A stretch of 64,000 bases of DNA from Candidatus Caldarchaeum subterraneum (GCA_000270325.1 BA000048.1:1232981-1296980), one strand, 5' to 3'; positions 17,614-27,298 are shown, counted from the stretch's first letter. The notes: generated by a model not told the origin, from the sequence alone. Numbers and translations: made by a program.

Positions 17614-19019
17614 TGTCGTCGGTTATAGCCGAGGGGTTGAAGTCTGTCGCATCCTACAAATCAGCCTTAATCGGTGCAGCCATTATCTTGATGCTTGTGG
17701 GAATATCGGTTTACACGGTAGTGGCTATTCCTTATGACGAAGCCGTTAGGTTGTGGAGGGCTGGAGAACAGACATGGATAGAGGCGCCTAGAAACGCCTA
17801 CCCAACCTGGTACTCTTACCTACTTCAAAAGAGGCTGCCTGAGACCATCATCAAAGATTCATCAAAACCAGAGCTAGGGGTCAACAAGGTTATCGTTCCA
17901 GCGGGCGAAACAATAAAGGTCCTCAGAATAGAGATGTCCTTCACGTTCGACTACGACGATATCCCTTCCGAGATCAACATATTCTACACCGTGAGGTATA
18001 ACAAGTCAGCTCCCCAGATAACGATGACGTGGTTAAAACCTGACGGTACAGAGATCGAGCTTCGGAAATTCAATCCAGGTTCCGACGGCGCCTACTACCT
18101 GAGCGTGGACTCGTCCCTAGCTTCCAGAGAGGTTGAGAGGCTGGTGAACAAACTTGGCCGGAGACCATCCTATGAACTAACTCCAACCATTTCATTATTT
18201 GCCGTGGAGGACCAATCCATTCTTGAAAGAGAAACTGTCTCCGTGATGAAGGGTGTTTACAGGCTGTCTGTTGAGGGGCTTCTCCTAGACCCGCAGAGCG
18301 ACTTTGACGTCAAGCTAGTTGTTTATGGAAAGGTTTACGGCTGGGCGGGGACTGACCATCTGCGACGCGATATCGGGATAGCGCTCCTCTGGGGGACACC
18401 AATAGCTCTAACATTTGGTCTCATAGCCTCGGTCTCCATAGCGTTGATTCAAATGGCCATAGGAGCTATCAGCGCCTGGTTCGGCGGAGTTGTTGACAAC
18501 TTCATCCAACGCGTCACAGAGGTCTTCATCGTGTTGCCATTCCTCCCAACACTAATAATGGTCTCAACATTGTATAAAATCGACATCTGGACAATACTTC
18601 TCGTAGTGATAATTCTCCTCTCTTTCGGACCTGGTGTTAAGAATTACAGGGCTGTTTTTCTACAGCTCAAAGAGTCACAATACATCGAGGCGGCTAAAGC
18701 CTTCGGAGCTGGCGCTCCGAGAATAATCCTCCTACATCTGGTGCCTAGGGTAATACCCACCATGATACCGGCAATAGTCTACTCGGTTGCAGACTTTGTG
18801 TTCTTAGAGGCGGCCTTAGCTATATTGGGCATAGGCGACCCACGGACACCTACGTGGGGCAAAGTGATAGAAGACTCTTTCTACGGCGGCGCCTTATTCA
18901 AAGGACTCTACTACTGGACACTACAGCCAGCATTTCTACTGCTAATAACATCTCTGAGTTTTGCGCTCGTTGGTCTGACGTTGGACAAGATATTTAACCC
19001 GAGGCTTAGAGAGGTGTGA
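17610..19019 (+). CDS. Peptide ABC transporter permease, DppC type, with large extracellular insert
   Basis: The second permease, 469 residues against about 280-320 for ordinary DppC. The extra length is a soluble region of about 200 residues (about 42-250) between the first helix (about 18-40) and the permease core. The insert is beta-rich and carries no cysteine. The core has the coupling loop YIEAAKAFGAGAPRIILLHL near 350 and the usual IGDPRTPTWGK segment near 408. The insert would face outside and could dock the tethered binding protein. It overlaps the previous gene by 4 bp, and a 64-residue membrane protein follows after 6 bp. Confidence 0.9.
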   Translation: MMSSVIAEGLKSVASYKSALIGAAIILMLVGISVYTVVAIPYDEAVRLWRAGEQTWIEAPRNAYPTWYSYLLQKRLPETIIKDSSKPELGVNKVIVPAGETIKVLRIEMSFTFDYDDIPSEINIFYTVRYNKSAPQITMTWLKPDGTEIELRKFNPGSDGAYYLSVDSSLASREVERLVNKLGRRPSYELTPTISLFAVEDQSILERETVSVMKGVYRLSVEGLLLDPQSDFDVKLVVYGKVYGWAGTDHLRRDIGIALLWGTPIALTFGLIASVSIALIQMAIGAISAWFGGVVDNFIQRVTEVFIVLPFLPTLIMVSTLYKIDIWTILLVVIILLSFGPGVKNYRAVFLQLKESQYIEAAKAFGAGAPRIILLHLVPRVIPTMIPAIVYSVADFVFLEAALAILGIGDPRTPTWGKVIEDSFYGGALFKGLYYWTLQPAFLLLITSLSFALVGLTLDKIFNPRLREV

Positions 19020-19025
19020 GATAAT

Positions 19026-19220
19026 TTGCTAAACAACGAGTACGTCGAGGTGTTGGTTGGCGGCGCGATGATGGTGACTGCGGTTGCCGTCGCATTTTTG
19101 ATGGTTATCGGATTTCTTGAGAAGGATTTGCTCATCAGTTTTGTAACCTACGCAGCATCGCTGGCGGGCTTTGCAGTAGGGCTTCACGGCATCTTCATGA
19201 TTCACAGAGGCAAGGAGTGA
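19026..19220 (+). CDS. Small two-helix membrane protein within the peptide ABC operon
   Basis: A 64-residue protein read from TTG with two hydrophobic helices (about 10-27 and 33-54) and almost no loops. I recognise no family. It lies 6 bases after the DppC-type permease and 6 bases before the first ATPase, so it must be co-transcribed and may be an accessory subunit. Its reality rests on the tight fit between neighbours and the clean two-helix composition. Confidence 0.6.
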   Translation: MLNNEYVEVLVGGAMMVTAVAVAFLMVIGFLEKDLLISFVTYAASLAGFAVGLHGIFMIHRGKE

Positions 19221-19226
19221 TTCTAC

Positions 19227-20210
19227 ATGGAGGATAAAGAGTCCAACGACGCATTGTTATCGGTTAAAAATTTGGTTCTCCATTTCACTACATCCCGCGG
19301 CATGGTAAGGGCTGTTGACGGGGTCTCTTTTTCGGTAAGGCATGGAGAAACGCTTGCCCTCGTGGGTGAAAGCGGGTCAGGAAAATCCTCCACTGCACTA
19401 GCAATAATCAGGCTTCTCCCCAGAAATGTAGCAGCTTACAGGGGCTCAATAATTTTTGAGAAAACGGAGTTGATGAATCTGGATGATGAAGAGTTTAGGA
19501 AAAGAGTTCGGGTGGGAGGTATATCAATGGTGTTCCAGGGAGCGATGAATTCTTTCAATCCTGTTTTGAGGGTTGGGTTTCAGGTGGCTGAGCCACTTGT
19601 CGTAAACATGGGGATGCCGAGAGAGGAAGCCTACAAGAAGGCGGAGGATGCTCTCGAACTTGTGGGACTGGAGAGGTCAATGGCTCAAAGATACCCCTTC
19701 GAGTTGAGCGGCGGAATGAAGCAAAGAGCCCTAATCGCCATGGCTCTAATCACCAATCCTAAGCTTTTGATCTTGGATGAGCCGACCTCGGCACTCGATG
19801 TAATGACTCAAGCGAACGTGATGAATCTTTTGAAGAAATTGAAGAAGGAGCTTGGCTTGACGTACATCTTCATCACACACGACCTTGCTTTGGCGAGCGA
19901 GCTGGCTGACAGGGTTGCGGTCATGTATGGAGGGTTGCTAGCTGAACTCGGACCCTCTGACGAGCTGTACCCCCAACCAAGGCATCCATACACCGAACTT
20001 TTGATAAACAGTGTACCTTTTCTCCGACAGGATAAAGAGCCGACATTCATAAAAGGATCTCCTCCAGATCCTGTAGAGCCTCCCACAGGCTGCCGCTTCC
20101 ATCCGAGATGCCCATACTTCATCAAGGGAAAGTGCGATGTCTCTACACCTCCCATGTTCAAGGTCGACGGCGAACACTGGGCCGCGTGTTGGTTACTGGA
20201 GGAAAAATAG
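19227..20210 (+). CDS. Peptide ABC transporter ATPase, DppD type
   Basis: A cytoplasmic ATPase of 327 residues. Walker A is GESGSGKSS (about 47-55), the signature is LSGGMKQR (about 156), Walker B is LLILDEPTSALD (about 175-186), and the switch histidine is in FITHDLA. The C-terminal oligopeptide-transporter extension has cysteines in GCRFHPRCPYF, GKC and AACW. It pairs with the DppF-type ATPase that starts 3 bases later. Confidence 0.92.
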   Translation: MEDKESNDALLSVKNLVLHFTTSRGMVRAVDGVSFSVRHGETLALVGESGSGKSSTALAIIRLLPRNVAAYRGSIIFEKTELMNLDDEEFRKRVRVGGISMVFQGAMNSFNPVLRVGFQVAEPLVVNMGMPREEAYKKAEDALELVGLERSMAQRYPFELSGGMKQRALIAMALITNPKLLILDEPTSALDVMTQANVMNLLKKLKKELGLTYIFITHDLALASELADRVAVMYGGLLAELGPSDELYPQPRHPYTELLINSVPFLRQDKEPTFIKGSPPDPVEPPTGCRFHPRCPYFIKGKCDVSTPPMFKVDGEHWAACWLLEEK

Positions 20211-20213
20211 GAA

Positions 20214-21209
20214 ATGACGACAGAGTCCTTGGTTAGAACAGAGGAGCTGAAGATATACTTCCCAGTGAGGAAATTCTTAAGCACCGTCGGAGAGGTTAAG
20301 GCGGTTGACGGCGTCAACTTATCAATAGGCCGCAAGGAAACTGTGGCGCTGGTGGGTGAAAGCGGCTGCGGAAAAACCACGTTAGGAAGAGCCCTTCTTG
20401 GACTGGTCAAACCAAAATCAGGCAAAATCTTGTTTGACGGAATAGACCTGACAACTTTGGGTGAAAGGGAACTGAAGCTTATGCGGAGAAGAATGGGGGT
20501 TGTTTTTCAGGACCCGTACGCTAGCCTCAACCCTTCCTTCACCGTTTACAGAATCGTTGAGGAGCCGCTTGTCGTCAATAAGATAGGGACCGGGGAGGAG
20601 AGGAGAGAGATGGTTTTGAAGGCTTTGGAGGAGGTGAAGCTTAACCCGGCGGAGTTCTTTGCCTCAAAGTATCCCCACATGCTCAGCGGTGGCCAGAGAC
20701 AGAGGGTAGCCATAGCGAGAGCGATTATCACGAAGCCCGAGTTCGTCGTGACCGATGAACCTGTTTCGATGCTTGACGCCTCCATCAGAGTTGAGATACT
20801 TCTGCTGTTTAGAGAAATACAGAAGAAGCACAGCGTATCGTTCCTCTACATCACACACGACCTCGCCACAGCAAAATACTTCTCTGATAAGATAGCTATA
20901 ATGTATGCTGGACGAATTGTGGAGACAGGTCCCACCAAAGCAGTTCTGTCCGAGCCTCGCCACCCCTACACCCAAGCCCTTGTAGATGCTATACCAGACC
21001 CAGATCCAGCAAACAGGTTTGTGATGAGGAAGGTTCCAGTCGGTCAGCCGCCGAGTCTCGTTAACCCGCCTAAGGGTTGCCGTTTTCATCCACGTTGTCC
21101 ATTCTTCATGCCTGGTAAATGCGATGTCTTGGGGCCGCCGATGTACCGTGTCGGGGGTGAGAGGTTTTCCGCGTGTTTTCTACACGAGGATAAAGTCACG
21201 ATTAAATAG
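20214..21209 (+). CDS. Peptide ABC transporter ATPase, DppF type
   Basis: The second ATPase, 331 residues. Walker A is GESGCGKTT (about 45-53), the signature is LSGGQRQR (about 158), Walker B is FVVTDEPVSMLD, with THDLATAKYFSD after it. The same C-terminal cysteine motif as in the partner occurs (GCRFHPRCPFF, GKC, SACF). It completes a five-component importer: binding protein, two permeases, two ATPases. Confidence 0.92.
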   Translation: MTTESLVRTEELKIYFPVRKFLSTVGEVKAVDGVNLSIGRKETVALVGESGCGKTTLGRALLGLVKPKSGKILFDGIDLTTLGERELKLMRRRMGVVFQDPYASLNPSFTVYRIVEEPLVVNKIGTGEERREMVLKALEEVKLNPAEFFASKYPHMLSGGQRQRVAIARAIITKPEFVVTDEPVSMLDASIRVEILLLFREIQKKHSVSFLYITHDLATAKYFSDKIAIMYAGRIVETGPTKAVLSEPRHPYTQALVDAIPDPDPANRFVMRKVPVGQPPSLVNPPKGCRFHPRCPFFMPGKCDVLGPPMYRVGGERFSACFLHEDKVTIK

Positions 21210-21233
21210 ACGATGGACACTTGTTGAGTCGAC

Positions 21234-21956
21234 ATGTCGGAGGCCTTCTCAAAAGCTTTCAAGCATGTGTTGGAGCAGCTTGGCAAAAACGTTCCCGAGG
21301 CCGTGATTATGGAGAAGATGCCCGAGTTCAGGGACGGTGCATTCGTGGTCAACAGATACATCCCAGCCACGCCGCCGCTGCTGGGAATGGCTCTCAAAAC
21401 CCCATTACCGGGCATCACATCCGCCGAGAACCTTGGAAAAATAGAGAGGTTTGCTAAAAGGAGGGGCCTTGGACTGTTTATAGAAGGCGACAACATCTAC
21501 CTTGTTACACGAGACGGTGTGAGAAGGGCTTTGCTGAGGCCCGACCTTTTCGCGGCCACCACTCCTCAGCTCTTCGAAAACATAGGAAAAACCTTCTACA
21601 ACATATCGCCCGACCTTGTCTCCGAGCTGGAGACAAAGGAAGGATTCTCCGCGGCAATTGCGCGAATCCTAGCCGACAAGATGCTCGTAACCAAGGCCGT
21701 TGTCGCCCTTTTCATCATACTAACTCCGGCTCTATGGATAGCCATCTCCTCCTTCTTGACCGAGTCGCTTTTCTACCCACGATGGGCCATGATATTATCA
21801 GGCATAGTCGGCATCGGCATAACAGTATACGTGGTCAGACTCTACTTCAGAGAAAACTTTCCCGAACTGTTTGAGAAAACCGACACAGCGTTGCTAAAAA
21901 CCAACCCCGGGTCAGGAGAAAAACAGAGAGAGACAGCTGCCCCTGTTAAAGAGTGA
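21234..21956 (+). CDS. Unrecognised protein with C-terminal double membrane helix
   Basis: A 240-residue protein of no family I know. About 150 N-terminal residues are soluble, mixed alpha/beta and proline-rich around 45-65 (NRYIPATPPLLGMAL). Two membrane helices follow at about 155-175 and 183-204, then a short polar tail. It begins 24 bases after the last ABC ATPase, so it could be the final gene of that operon, but it has no ABC-related motif. It ends 8 bases from the convergent nuoM. Confidence 0.55.
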   Translation: MSEAFSKAFKHVLEQLGKNVPEAVIMEKMPEFRDGAFVVNRYIPATPPLLGMALKTPLPGITSAENLGKIERFAKRRGLGLFIEGDNIYLVTRDGVRRALLRPDLFAATTPQLFENIGKTFYNISPDLVSELETKEGFSAAIARILADKMLVTKAVVALFIILTPALWIAISSFLTESLFYPRWAMILSGIVGIGITVYVVRLYFRENFPELFEKTDTALLKTNPGSGEKQRETAAPVKE

Positions 21957-21964
21957 GCAGTAAA

Positions 21965-23467
21965 TTAAGCGGCGGCGTTTAAGACAAGGGCCGCGGCGCT
22001 GTTTCCGATTACTGTGAGGATTGGTGACGCGAGGAAACCTAACACGATGACGAGAGCCAGCAGAGGTGACATGGGTGCGGTCATCAGGGCGCCCGGGTCT
22101 CTGCCCTCTACACGTCCTTCACCGAAGAAAACAGCCCGCACCATTCTCAGATAGTATCCAGCCGTGATGGCGGTGGCAAACACAGCGACTGCGACAAATA
22201 TGCTCCACCCAGCCTCGACCCCTCCCGCGAATATCATCCATTCGCTCATGAACCCGCCCAGTGGAGGGGTGCCGGCTATTGAGAGTCCGCCGACCAGCAT
22301 GGCTATTGTGGTGAGGGGCATTTTTGAGCTGAGGCCCCCTAGTTTGCGGATGTCTCTTTCATGTACCTCGTGGATGAGGACGCCCGCGGCCATGAAGAGG
22401 AGGCTTTTGGCGAAGCCGTGGTTGAGTACGTGGAACAAGGCTCCCTGCACGCCGGCTAGGTTAGCCGCCGCAAGCCCGAAAACGATGTAGCCTATCTGGC
22501 TGATGCTGCTGTAGGCGAGCAGCCTTTTCACGTCTGATTGCACAAGCGCCATCACCCCGCCCCAAACCATGCTGATAAGCGCTAAGATAGCTATGGGCAG
22601 TCTTAGGTCCATCATGGTGAAGGGCATTATTCCGAGGACGAGCCTCGCGACAGCGTAGACACCTGTCTTAATCATCACCCCGCTCAAGAGAACGCTGATG
22701 GGTGTGGGTGCTTCTGCATGGGCGTCGGGCAGCCACGTGTGGAAGGGGAAAACAGCCATCTTAACAGCCGCTCCTATAAAAATCAGAACGGCTATCGATG
22801 TGAGAACGGGGCGTAGTGTCTCGGAGGCCAGCATAGCTTTTTCGGAGAGGGAGAAGATGTTTAGGTCGCCGAAGACCGCGGCGAGCCAAGCTATGCCGAT
22901 GAGGAGCGAGAGAGCACCCGCGTGTGTAAAAATGAAGTATTTGAAACCAATTAGTCTCGGGTTACCTGTGCCCCAATAAGCTATCAACGCATATGATGGG
23001 ATGAGCATTAGCTCCCAGAAGATGTAGAAGAGGAAAAGGTTGGAGACGAGGACGACGCCGATCATTCCGCCGACGAAGAGCGTCAAAAGCGTGAAGTAGG
23101 ATGTTAAGCCATGTTCTTTCTCCATGTATTTTCCTGAGTAAACTGTCGCGAGGAATCCGACTAGAGTTATTAGTAATACGAATGGGTAGCTGAGGCTGTC
23201 AAGCACCAGTCCCACGCTGAGGCCGAGAAACGGCACCCACTCATACTCTTCATGGAAACCGACGCCGTTCAACACCATGGGAGTGAGGCTGAGGAAAACA
23301 GCCAAAGGGACAAGGAGAACAACAGAGGAGAAGAGATAGGCCGCCCGCCAAGAAGCAACTCTACCCACTAGATACACAAACGGGGTCATAGCTATGGGAA
23401 GGAAGACCGCGAGCGATAGAAGAGGAATATCAAGCTGTGTACCGGGCAGCATCATCCATCCAGTCAA
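21965..23467 (-). CDS. nuoM: NADH-quinone oxidoreductase-type subunit M
   Basis: A proton-pumping antiporter-like subunit of respiratory complex I, 500 residues with about 14 helices. The key Glu is in FYIFWELMLIPSY near 148. HTWLPDAHAEAPTPISVLLSG, with the following Lys helix, is near 240-270, and the second-half motif FHVLNHGFAKSLLFMAAG is near 345. It matches NuoM better than NuoN or NuoL. nuoL is on the same strand upstream, but an oppositely oriented gene separates the two, so nuoM needs its own promoter, perhaps the AT-rich TATATTG region just before the start. Confidence 0.9.
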   Translation of the reverse strand: MTGWMMLPGTQLDIPLLSLAVFLPIAMTPFVYLVGRVASWRAAYLFSSVVLLVPLAVFLSLTPMVLNGVGFHEEYEWVPFLGLSVGLVLDSLSYPFVLLITLVGFLATVYSGKYMEKEHGLTSYFTLLTLFVGGMIGVVLVSNLFLFYIFWELMLIPSYALIAYWGTGNPRLIGFKYFIFTHAGALSLLIGIAWLAAVFGDLNIFSLSEKAMLASETLRPVLTSIAVLIFIGAAVKMAVFPFHTWLPDAHAEAPTPISVLLSGVMIKTGVYAVARLVLGIMPFTMMDLRLPIAILALISMVWGGVMALVQSDVKRLLAYSSISQIGYIVFGLAAANLAGVQGALFHVLNHGFAKSLLFMAAGVLIHEVHERDIRKLGGLSSKMPLTTIAMLVGGLSIAGTPPLGGFMSEWMIFAGGVEAGWSIFVAVAVFATAITAGYYLRMVRAVFFGEGRVEGRDPGALMTAPMSPLLALVIVLGFLASPILTVIGNSAAALVLNAAA

Positions 23468-23593
23468 AAACTACAATATAATGCTAAGCCGGTCTCCGCC
23501 CATGGCCAAACATGTTCGCCGAGGTCGAACTTCGCCATTCTGCTGCTTCAGAAGTCGTATGACAGGGCTGTGAACCCTTGTAATGGCTTCTAC

Positions 23594-24976
23594 ATGCTTA
23601 TTAGGATAGTATTACCTCTACCCTTTAGAGAGTTGAGCGGTGAAAGACCGCGCCCCTTCGCAGGGGAGCAGTTCAAGACTGGTAATAAAGAATTCGACGA
23701 GATAGTGAAGTTCACCGGAGGCGCTGCTGTTCTTGTGCTTGACGAGAGCTTCGCCGAGGGAAGGAATTTCATACAGACGTTGTTCGCGAAAAAGCCTATC
23801 ATGGAAATTATTTCTCCGCGCGGTTCTTCTGAGAGCAGGAATGTCCTTCACGTGGAGGTTGACAACCTTCAGTCGCTTTCCATTCAGGTGAACACAGTGA
23901 GGAAAACGCATCAACCGATGATTCTCCTACATCTCTATCTTCCAGACATCTTAGTGAAACACGGTGAAGAAAACGTTCTGAGAATGATTAATTTCTGGCT
24001 TGACGAGATTAGGAGAAACGGGCATCTCGAGTTCTTCATCATACCCAAGCATACTTTCATCGATTTTGAGAGAAAACTCCTCTCCATAGTCGATGGCGCT
24101 CTTGAGCTGAGTGTGGAGAAGAAACAATCTGGCTATGAAACATTTTTTACACCTATAAGGCTCTCGGATGATAGACACAATCTTAAACCAGTCTCATACG
24201 TCATCGAAGACGGTAAACTATTGGTAAGGCCTCAGATGCAGACTCCTGAGTCTGCTCTTGCGAGGGTAAGGCAGTTGATTATGTCGGGAGAGGAGGTTAA
24301 GGTTGTTCTCACGGGTAAACAGGCTGGTAAAATATCCTTGAGCCACTATTTTCTGCTGAGAGAAGTTTCGGGCTGGAGCTTAGGCTGGATTGCTGAAGCA
24401 TTCTGGGACGAATTGGATGACGTGTTAAAAAGCCTCGGAATCCTGTATGACAGCGGGGTCATCAAGTTTGTGACAATTCCTGTTGAAAGGTCTTTTCTCG
24501 CCGAAAAAGTGGGTAACTATGGTCAGAAGCTTGCCGTTGTTTTCACGGCGGGGTTTGAAGAATTAGCCGAAACCGTAACAGGTTATCTCAACCACGACAA
24601 GGATAAAGATTTGAAACTTGGCTACACCTTGAGCTACCTACGGCAGCTCTACGCACGGCTCTACGCATACGCCCGCGCCTCCATAGAGAGCACTTCATTC
24701 GACACTCTTTTGGCTAAAATGTTGAGAGAGCAGCTTGGGTTGAAGGCGGATGTTAAGAAGAAATCATCCAAGATTTTCGTGGTGGAGGTGAAGAGCTGCC
24801 CCGTATGCGGCGAGTTGGACACCATCGAGGACCCGCAACACTGTCAGGAGGCCTTTTCACCGATGTTAAGTGGTGCTGCCAGGGCTGTTTTAAAGACTGG
24901 TGTGGAGGTTTCGGAGCTGGAGTGCAGCGGTAAGGGGGGCAAGAAATGCGTCTTCGTGGTCAAGGTTCTTAGCTGA
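23594..24976 (+). CDS. Two-domain protein: degenerate RecA/KaiC-like N-terminus and V4R-like C-terminus
   Basis: A protein of about 460 residues that I can place only by pattern. The N-terminal 200 residues resemble KaiC/GvpD-type RecA folds (hydrophobic strands LVLDES, MILLHLYL, FFIIPK and VDGALELSVE), but there is no Walker A GxxxxGKT, so it probably does not bind ATP. The C-terminal 150 residues, with CPVCGEL at the start of a cysteine-bearing segment and ECSGKGGKKCVFVV at the end, match the V4R (4-vinyl reductase-like) ligand-sensing fold. GTG at 23570 is an alternative start. It lies between nuoM and nuoL on the opposite strand, and its 3' end overlaps nuoL by 8 bp. A sensor role is inferred. 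Confidence 0.5.
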   Translation: MLIRIVLPLPFRELSGERPRPFAGEQFKTGNKEFDEIVKFTGGAAVLVLDESFAEGRNFIQTLFAKKPIMEIISPRGSSESRNVLHVEVDNLQSLSIQVNTVRKTHQPMILLHLYLPDILVKHGEENVLRMINFWLDEIRRNGHLEFFIIPKHTFIDFERKLLSIVDGALELSVEKKQSGYETFFTPIRLSDDRHNLKPVSYVIEDGKLLVRPQMQTPESALARVRQLIMSGEEVKVVLTGKQAGKISLSHYFLLREVSGWSLGWIAEAFWDELDDVLKSLGILYDSGVIKFVTIPVERSFLAEKVGNYGQKLAVVFTAGFEELAETVTGYLNHDKDKDLKLGYTLSYLRQLYARLYAYARASIESTSFDTLLAKMLREQLGLKADVKKKSSKIFVVEVKSCPVCGELDTIEDPQHCQEAFSPMLSGAARAVLKTGVEVSELECSGKGGKKCVFVVKVLS

Positions 24977-26882
24977 CGCCGAAGAATACCCTGAGGAGAA
25001 GTAGTAGTAGAATTGCGAGGCCGAGGATGAGGCCGCTGATGTTGATGTTGCTCTGGCCTGTCTGGATGCTGCGGAACACCTGTACAAAGGCTACGGTGGC
25101 TCTTGAGAGGAAATAGTTGAAGCCGTCTATCACTTTGACCTCTATGAAGCGGTAGATGATGGAGCCGAGCCTGTCGAGGCCGTTGACAAACACTTTGTAG
25201 TAGAAGGCGTCTATGTAGTAGCGGTTTTCAAGCAATCTATGCAGCCCCGCCCCTAAGCCCGATTGTCTAACGGCTGCGGGGTCCCTGACGCCGCCGATGT
25301 AGTATAGGTAGCCGAGACCACCGCCTAAGGCAAGGATGGCCGCGGTGGAGGCGTAGGTGGTTAGGCTTACCCCTATTTCGCCATGTAGCCCGAGGTAGTG
25401 GTGAAATTCTTCCTCGAAGAATGGGCCTGCTACGCCTATGAAAACCGATAGGGCCGCGAGTATGATGAGCGGTATTGTCATGACTTTCGGTGCCTCGTGG
25501 ACATGGTTGTGGTGGCCGTTGCTCGGAGGTGCTAGGAAGACTTTGTAGAGCCATCGGAGGCTGTAGGCCACTGTGAGTATGGAGGCGCCTGTGATGAAGA
25601 GATAGACGGGGATGTTGAGGGCCTGCAGCGAGGATTCGATGACGAGGTCCTTGCTCCAGAAGCCGCTGAACAAAGGCACCCCCGAAAGAGACAACACCCC
25701 GACTGCCGAGGTCCAGAAGGTTATGGGCATACTCTTCCTCAGCCCACCCATTTCATCGAGGTTGTTTGTGTGAACAGCGTGGATAACCGCCCCAGCCGCC
25801 AAGAAGAGAAGTGCCTTGAAGATGCTGTGGCTGAGGAGATGGAAAGTTCCGCCAAACAAACCTATCTCCGAGCCCATGCCAAGGGCCGCGAGCATGAGGC
25901 CCAGCTGGCTAATCGTCGAGTATGCAATCACTCTCTTGATGTCGTTGGAGACGAGGCCCATCGTCGCGGCGAAGAAGGCGGTGAAGCCCGCGAGCGTCGC
26001 AACAATCAGATACCAGTCGGCGAACAAAGCTGGTGGAAATTCTTCAAAAGGTATCACCGTGTAAATCATTCGCGCGACAAGGTAGACACCAGCTTTGACC
26101 ATGGTGGCGGCGTGGATTAGAGCTGAGACCGGTGTCGGGCCCTCCATCGCATCGGGCAACCATACATGGAGCGGGAACTGGGCAGACTTGCCTACTGCGC
26201 CGCCGAAAAGCAGCAGCAACGGTATAACTAGGAAGCCGGCGGAAACCACACCTGTCCGCAACCCCTCGGCTATGCTCTTGCTTAGTTCGCTGTAGCTGAA
26301 GGTGCCGAACAACGCGAAGAGAATCAGGATGCCTACAAGCATCGACGCATCCCCTATCCTCGTCGTGACAAAGGCTTTGATGCCCGCGTGGTTAGCCTCA
26401 GGCTTCTTGTTGTAGAAGCTGATGAGGCCGTAGCTGCAGAGGCCGACGATCTCCCAGCCAATGTATAGCATTAACAGGTTCTCCGACATCACGAGAAGAG
26501 TCATGCCGCCTATGAAGAAGAGCATGTAGAAGTAGTAACGCGGAAGCCCCTCCTCGTGAGCCATGTAGCCGACGCTGTACAACACTATCAGAGAACCTAT
26601 GCCGGTAGCTATCGAGGCCATCAAGACGCTGAGAGGGTCGACGAGAAGGCTCGCCTCTATGAAACGGTCTCCGCCAAGAGGAATCCACGGAACTCGAATA
26701 ACTTGAGAATATTTCCCACCATACACGTCGGGAATCATGGAGAGGCTGAATCCAGCGGCGAGAAACGCTACGGCGACAGAGTAAACTTCTCCAACACGTT
26801 TACCGGCTTTGAAGAAAGCGGGGACAAAGAGGCTGCCGAGAAGAGGGACAACCCATGCAAGCCAGGGAGCCAGAGGCAACAT
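24969..26882 (-). CDS. nuoL: NADH-quinone oxidoreductase-type subunit L
   Basis: The largest antiporter-like subunit of complex I, 637 residues with about 16 helices, a lateral helix and a distal anchor. Visible motifs are FIGGMTLLVMSENLLMLYIGWE near 125-146, GKSAQFPLHVWLPDAMEGPTPVSALIHAATMVKAG near 230-265, and FHLLSHSIFKALLFLAAG near 350. A histidine loop, GHHNHVHE, is near 463. No other complex I subunit is adjacent upstream, as cutA starts divergently at 26966. Confidence 0.92.
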   Translation of the reverse strand: MLPLAPWLAWVVPLLGSLFVPAFFKAGKRVGEVYSVAVAFLAAGFSLSMIPDVYGGKYSQVIRVPWIPLGGDRFIEASLLVDPLSVLMASIATGIGSLIVLYSVGYMAHEEGLPRYYFYMLFFIGGMTLLVMSENLLMLYIGWEIVGLCSYGLISFYNKKPEANHAGIKAFVTTRIGDASMLVGILILFALFGTFSYSELSKSIAEGLRTGVVSAGFLVIPLLLLFGGAVGKSAQFPLHVWLPDAMEGPTPVSALIHAATMVKAGVYLVARMIYTVIPFEEFPPALFADWYLIVATLAGFTAFFAATMGLVSNDIKRVIAYSTISQLGLMLAALGMGSEIGLFGGTFHLLSHSIFKALLFLAAGAVIHAVHTNNLDEMGGLRKSMPITFWTSAVGVLSLSGVPLFSGFWSKDLVIESSLQALNIPVYLFITGASILTVAYSLRWLYKVFLAPPSNGHHNHVHEAPKVMTIPLIILAALSVFIGVAGPFFEEEFHHYLGLHGEIGVSLTTYASTAAILALGGGLGYLYYIGGVRDPAAVRQSGLGAGLHRLLENRYYIDAFYYKVFVNGLDRLGSIIYRFIEVKVIDGFNYFLSRATVAFVQVFRSIQTGQSNINISGLILGLAILLLLLLRVFFGVS

Positions 26883-26965
26883 ATCCTTGCCTAAACCAAT
26901 CGATTTGCAATAATTTTAGTCTCACCATGGGATAATGTTTTATTGCCACCATTCTTGTCTATGCC

Positions 26966-27298
26966 GTGCTACGCCTGTTTCTGGTTCCCTACCCAAGGGA
27001 TAGAGACTATGCATCATGGTGTAGAAGCCTTGTTTCTCGAAGACTCGCCGCAAGCATAAACGCCGCAAACGTAGTTTCCTTTTTCTTGTGGGAAAACAGG
27101 TTAAACGAAGTGGAGGAGGTGCTGCTCTTCATCAAGACAAGCTCGGCCAAGGCTGATGAGTTGCGGAAAGTGCTGGAGTCGGAGCATCCCTACCGTGTCC
27201 CAGCCATCATCGAGATATCTCCCGAGAAAGTGAACACAAAATATCTGGAATGGGTTGTGGAGACCACGGGGAATGAGGCGTTTTCTGGCTCTGGTTAA
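26966..27298 (+). CDS. cutA: CutA-family divalent-cation tolerance protein
   Basis: A small trimeric signalling-type protein of 110 residues. The family pattern is clear: SRRLAASINAANVVSFFLWENRL near 27-50, EVLLFIKTSSAK near 51-62, HPYRVPAIIEI near 74-84, and YLEWV near the end. CutA was first linked to copper tolerance, but its true function is unsettled. The start codon is about 30 bases after a GTTTTATT box. The next gene begins inside its last 26 bases. Confidence 0.88.
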   Translation: MLRLFLVPYPRDRDYASWCRSLVSRRLAASINAANVVSFFLWENRLNEVEEVLLFIKTSSAKADELRKVLESEHPYRVPAIIEISPEKVNTKYLEWVVETTGNEAFSGSG

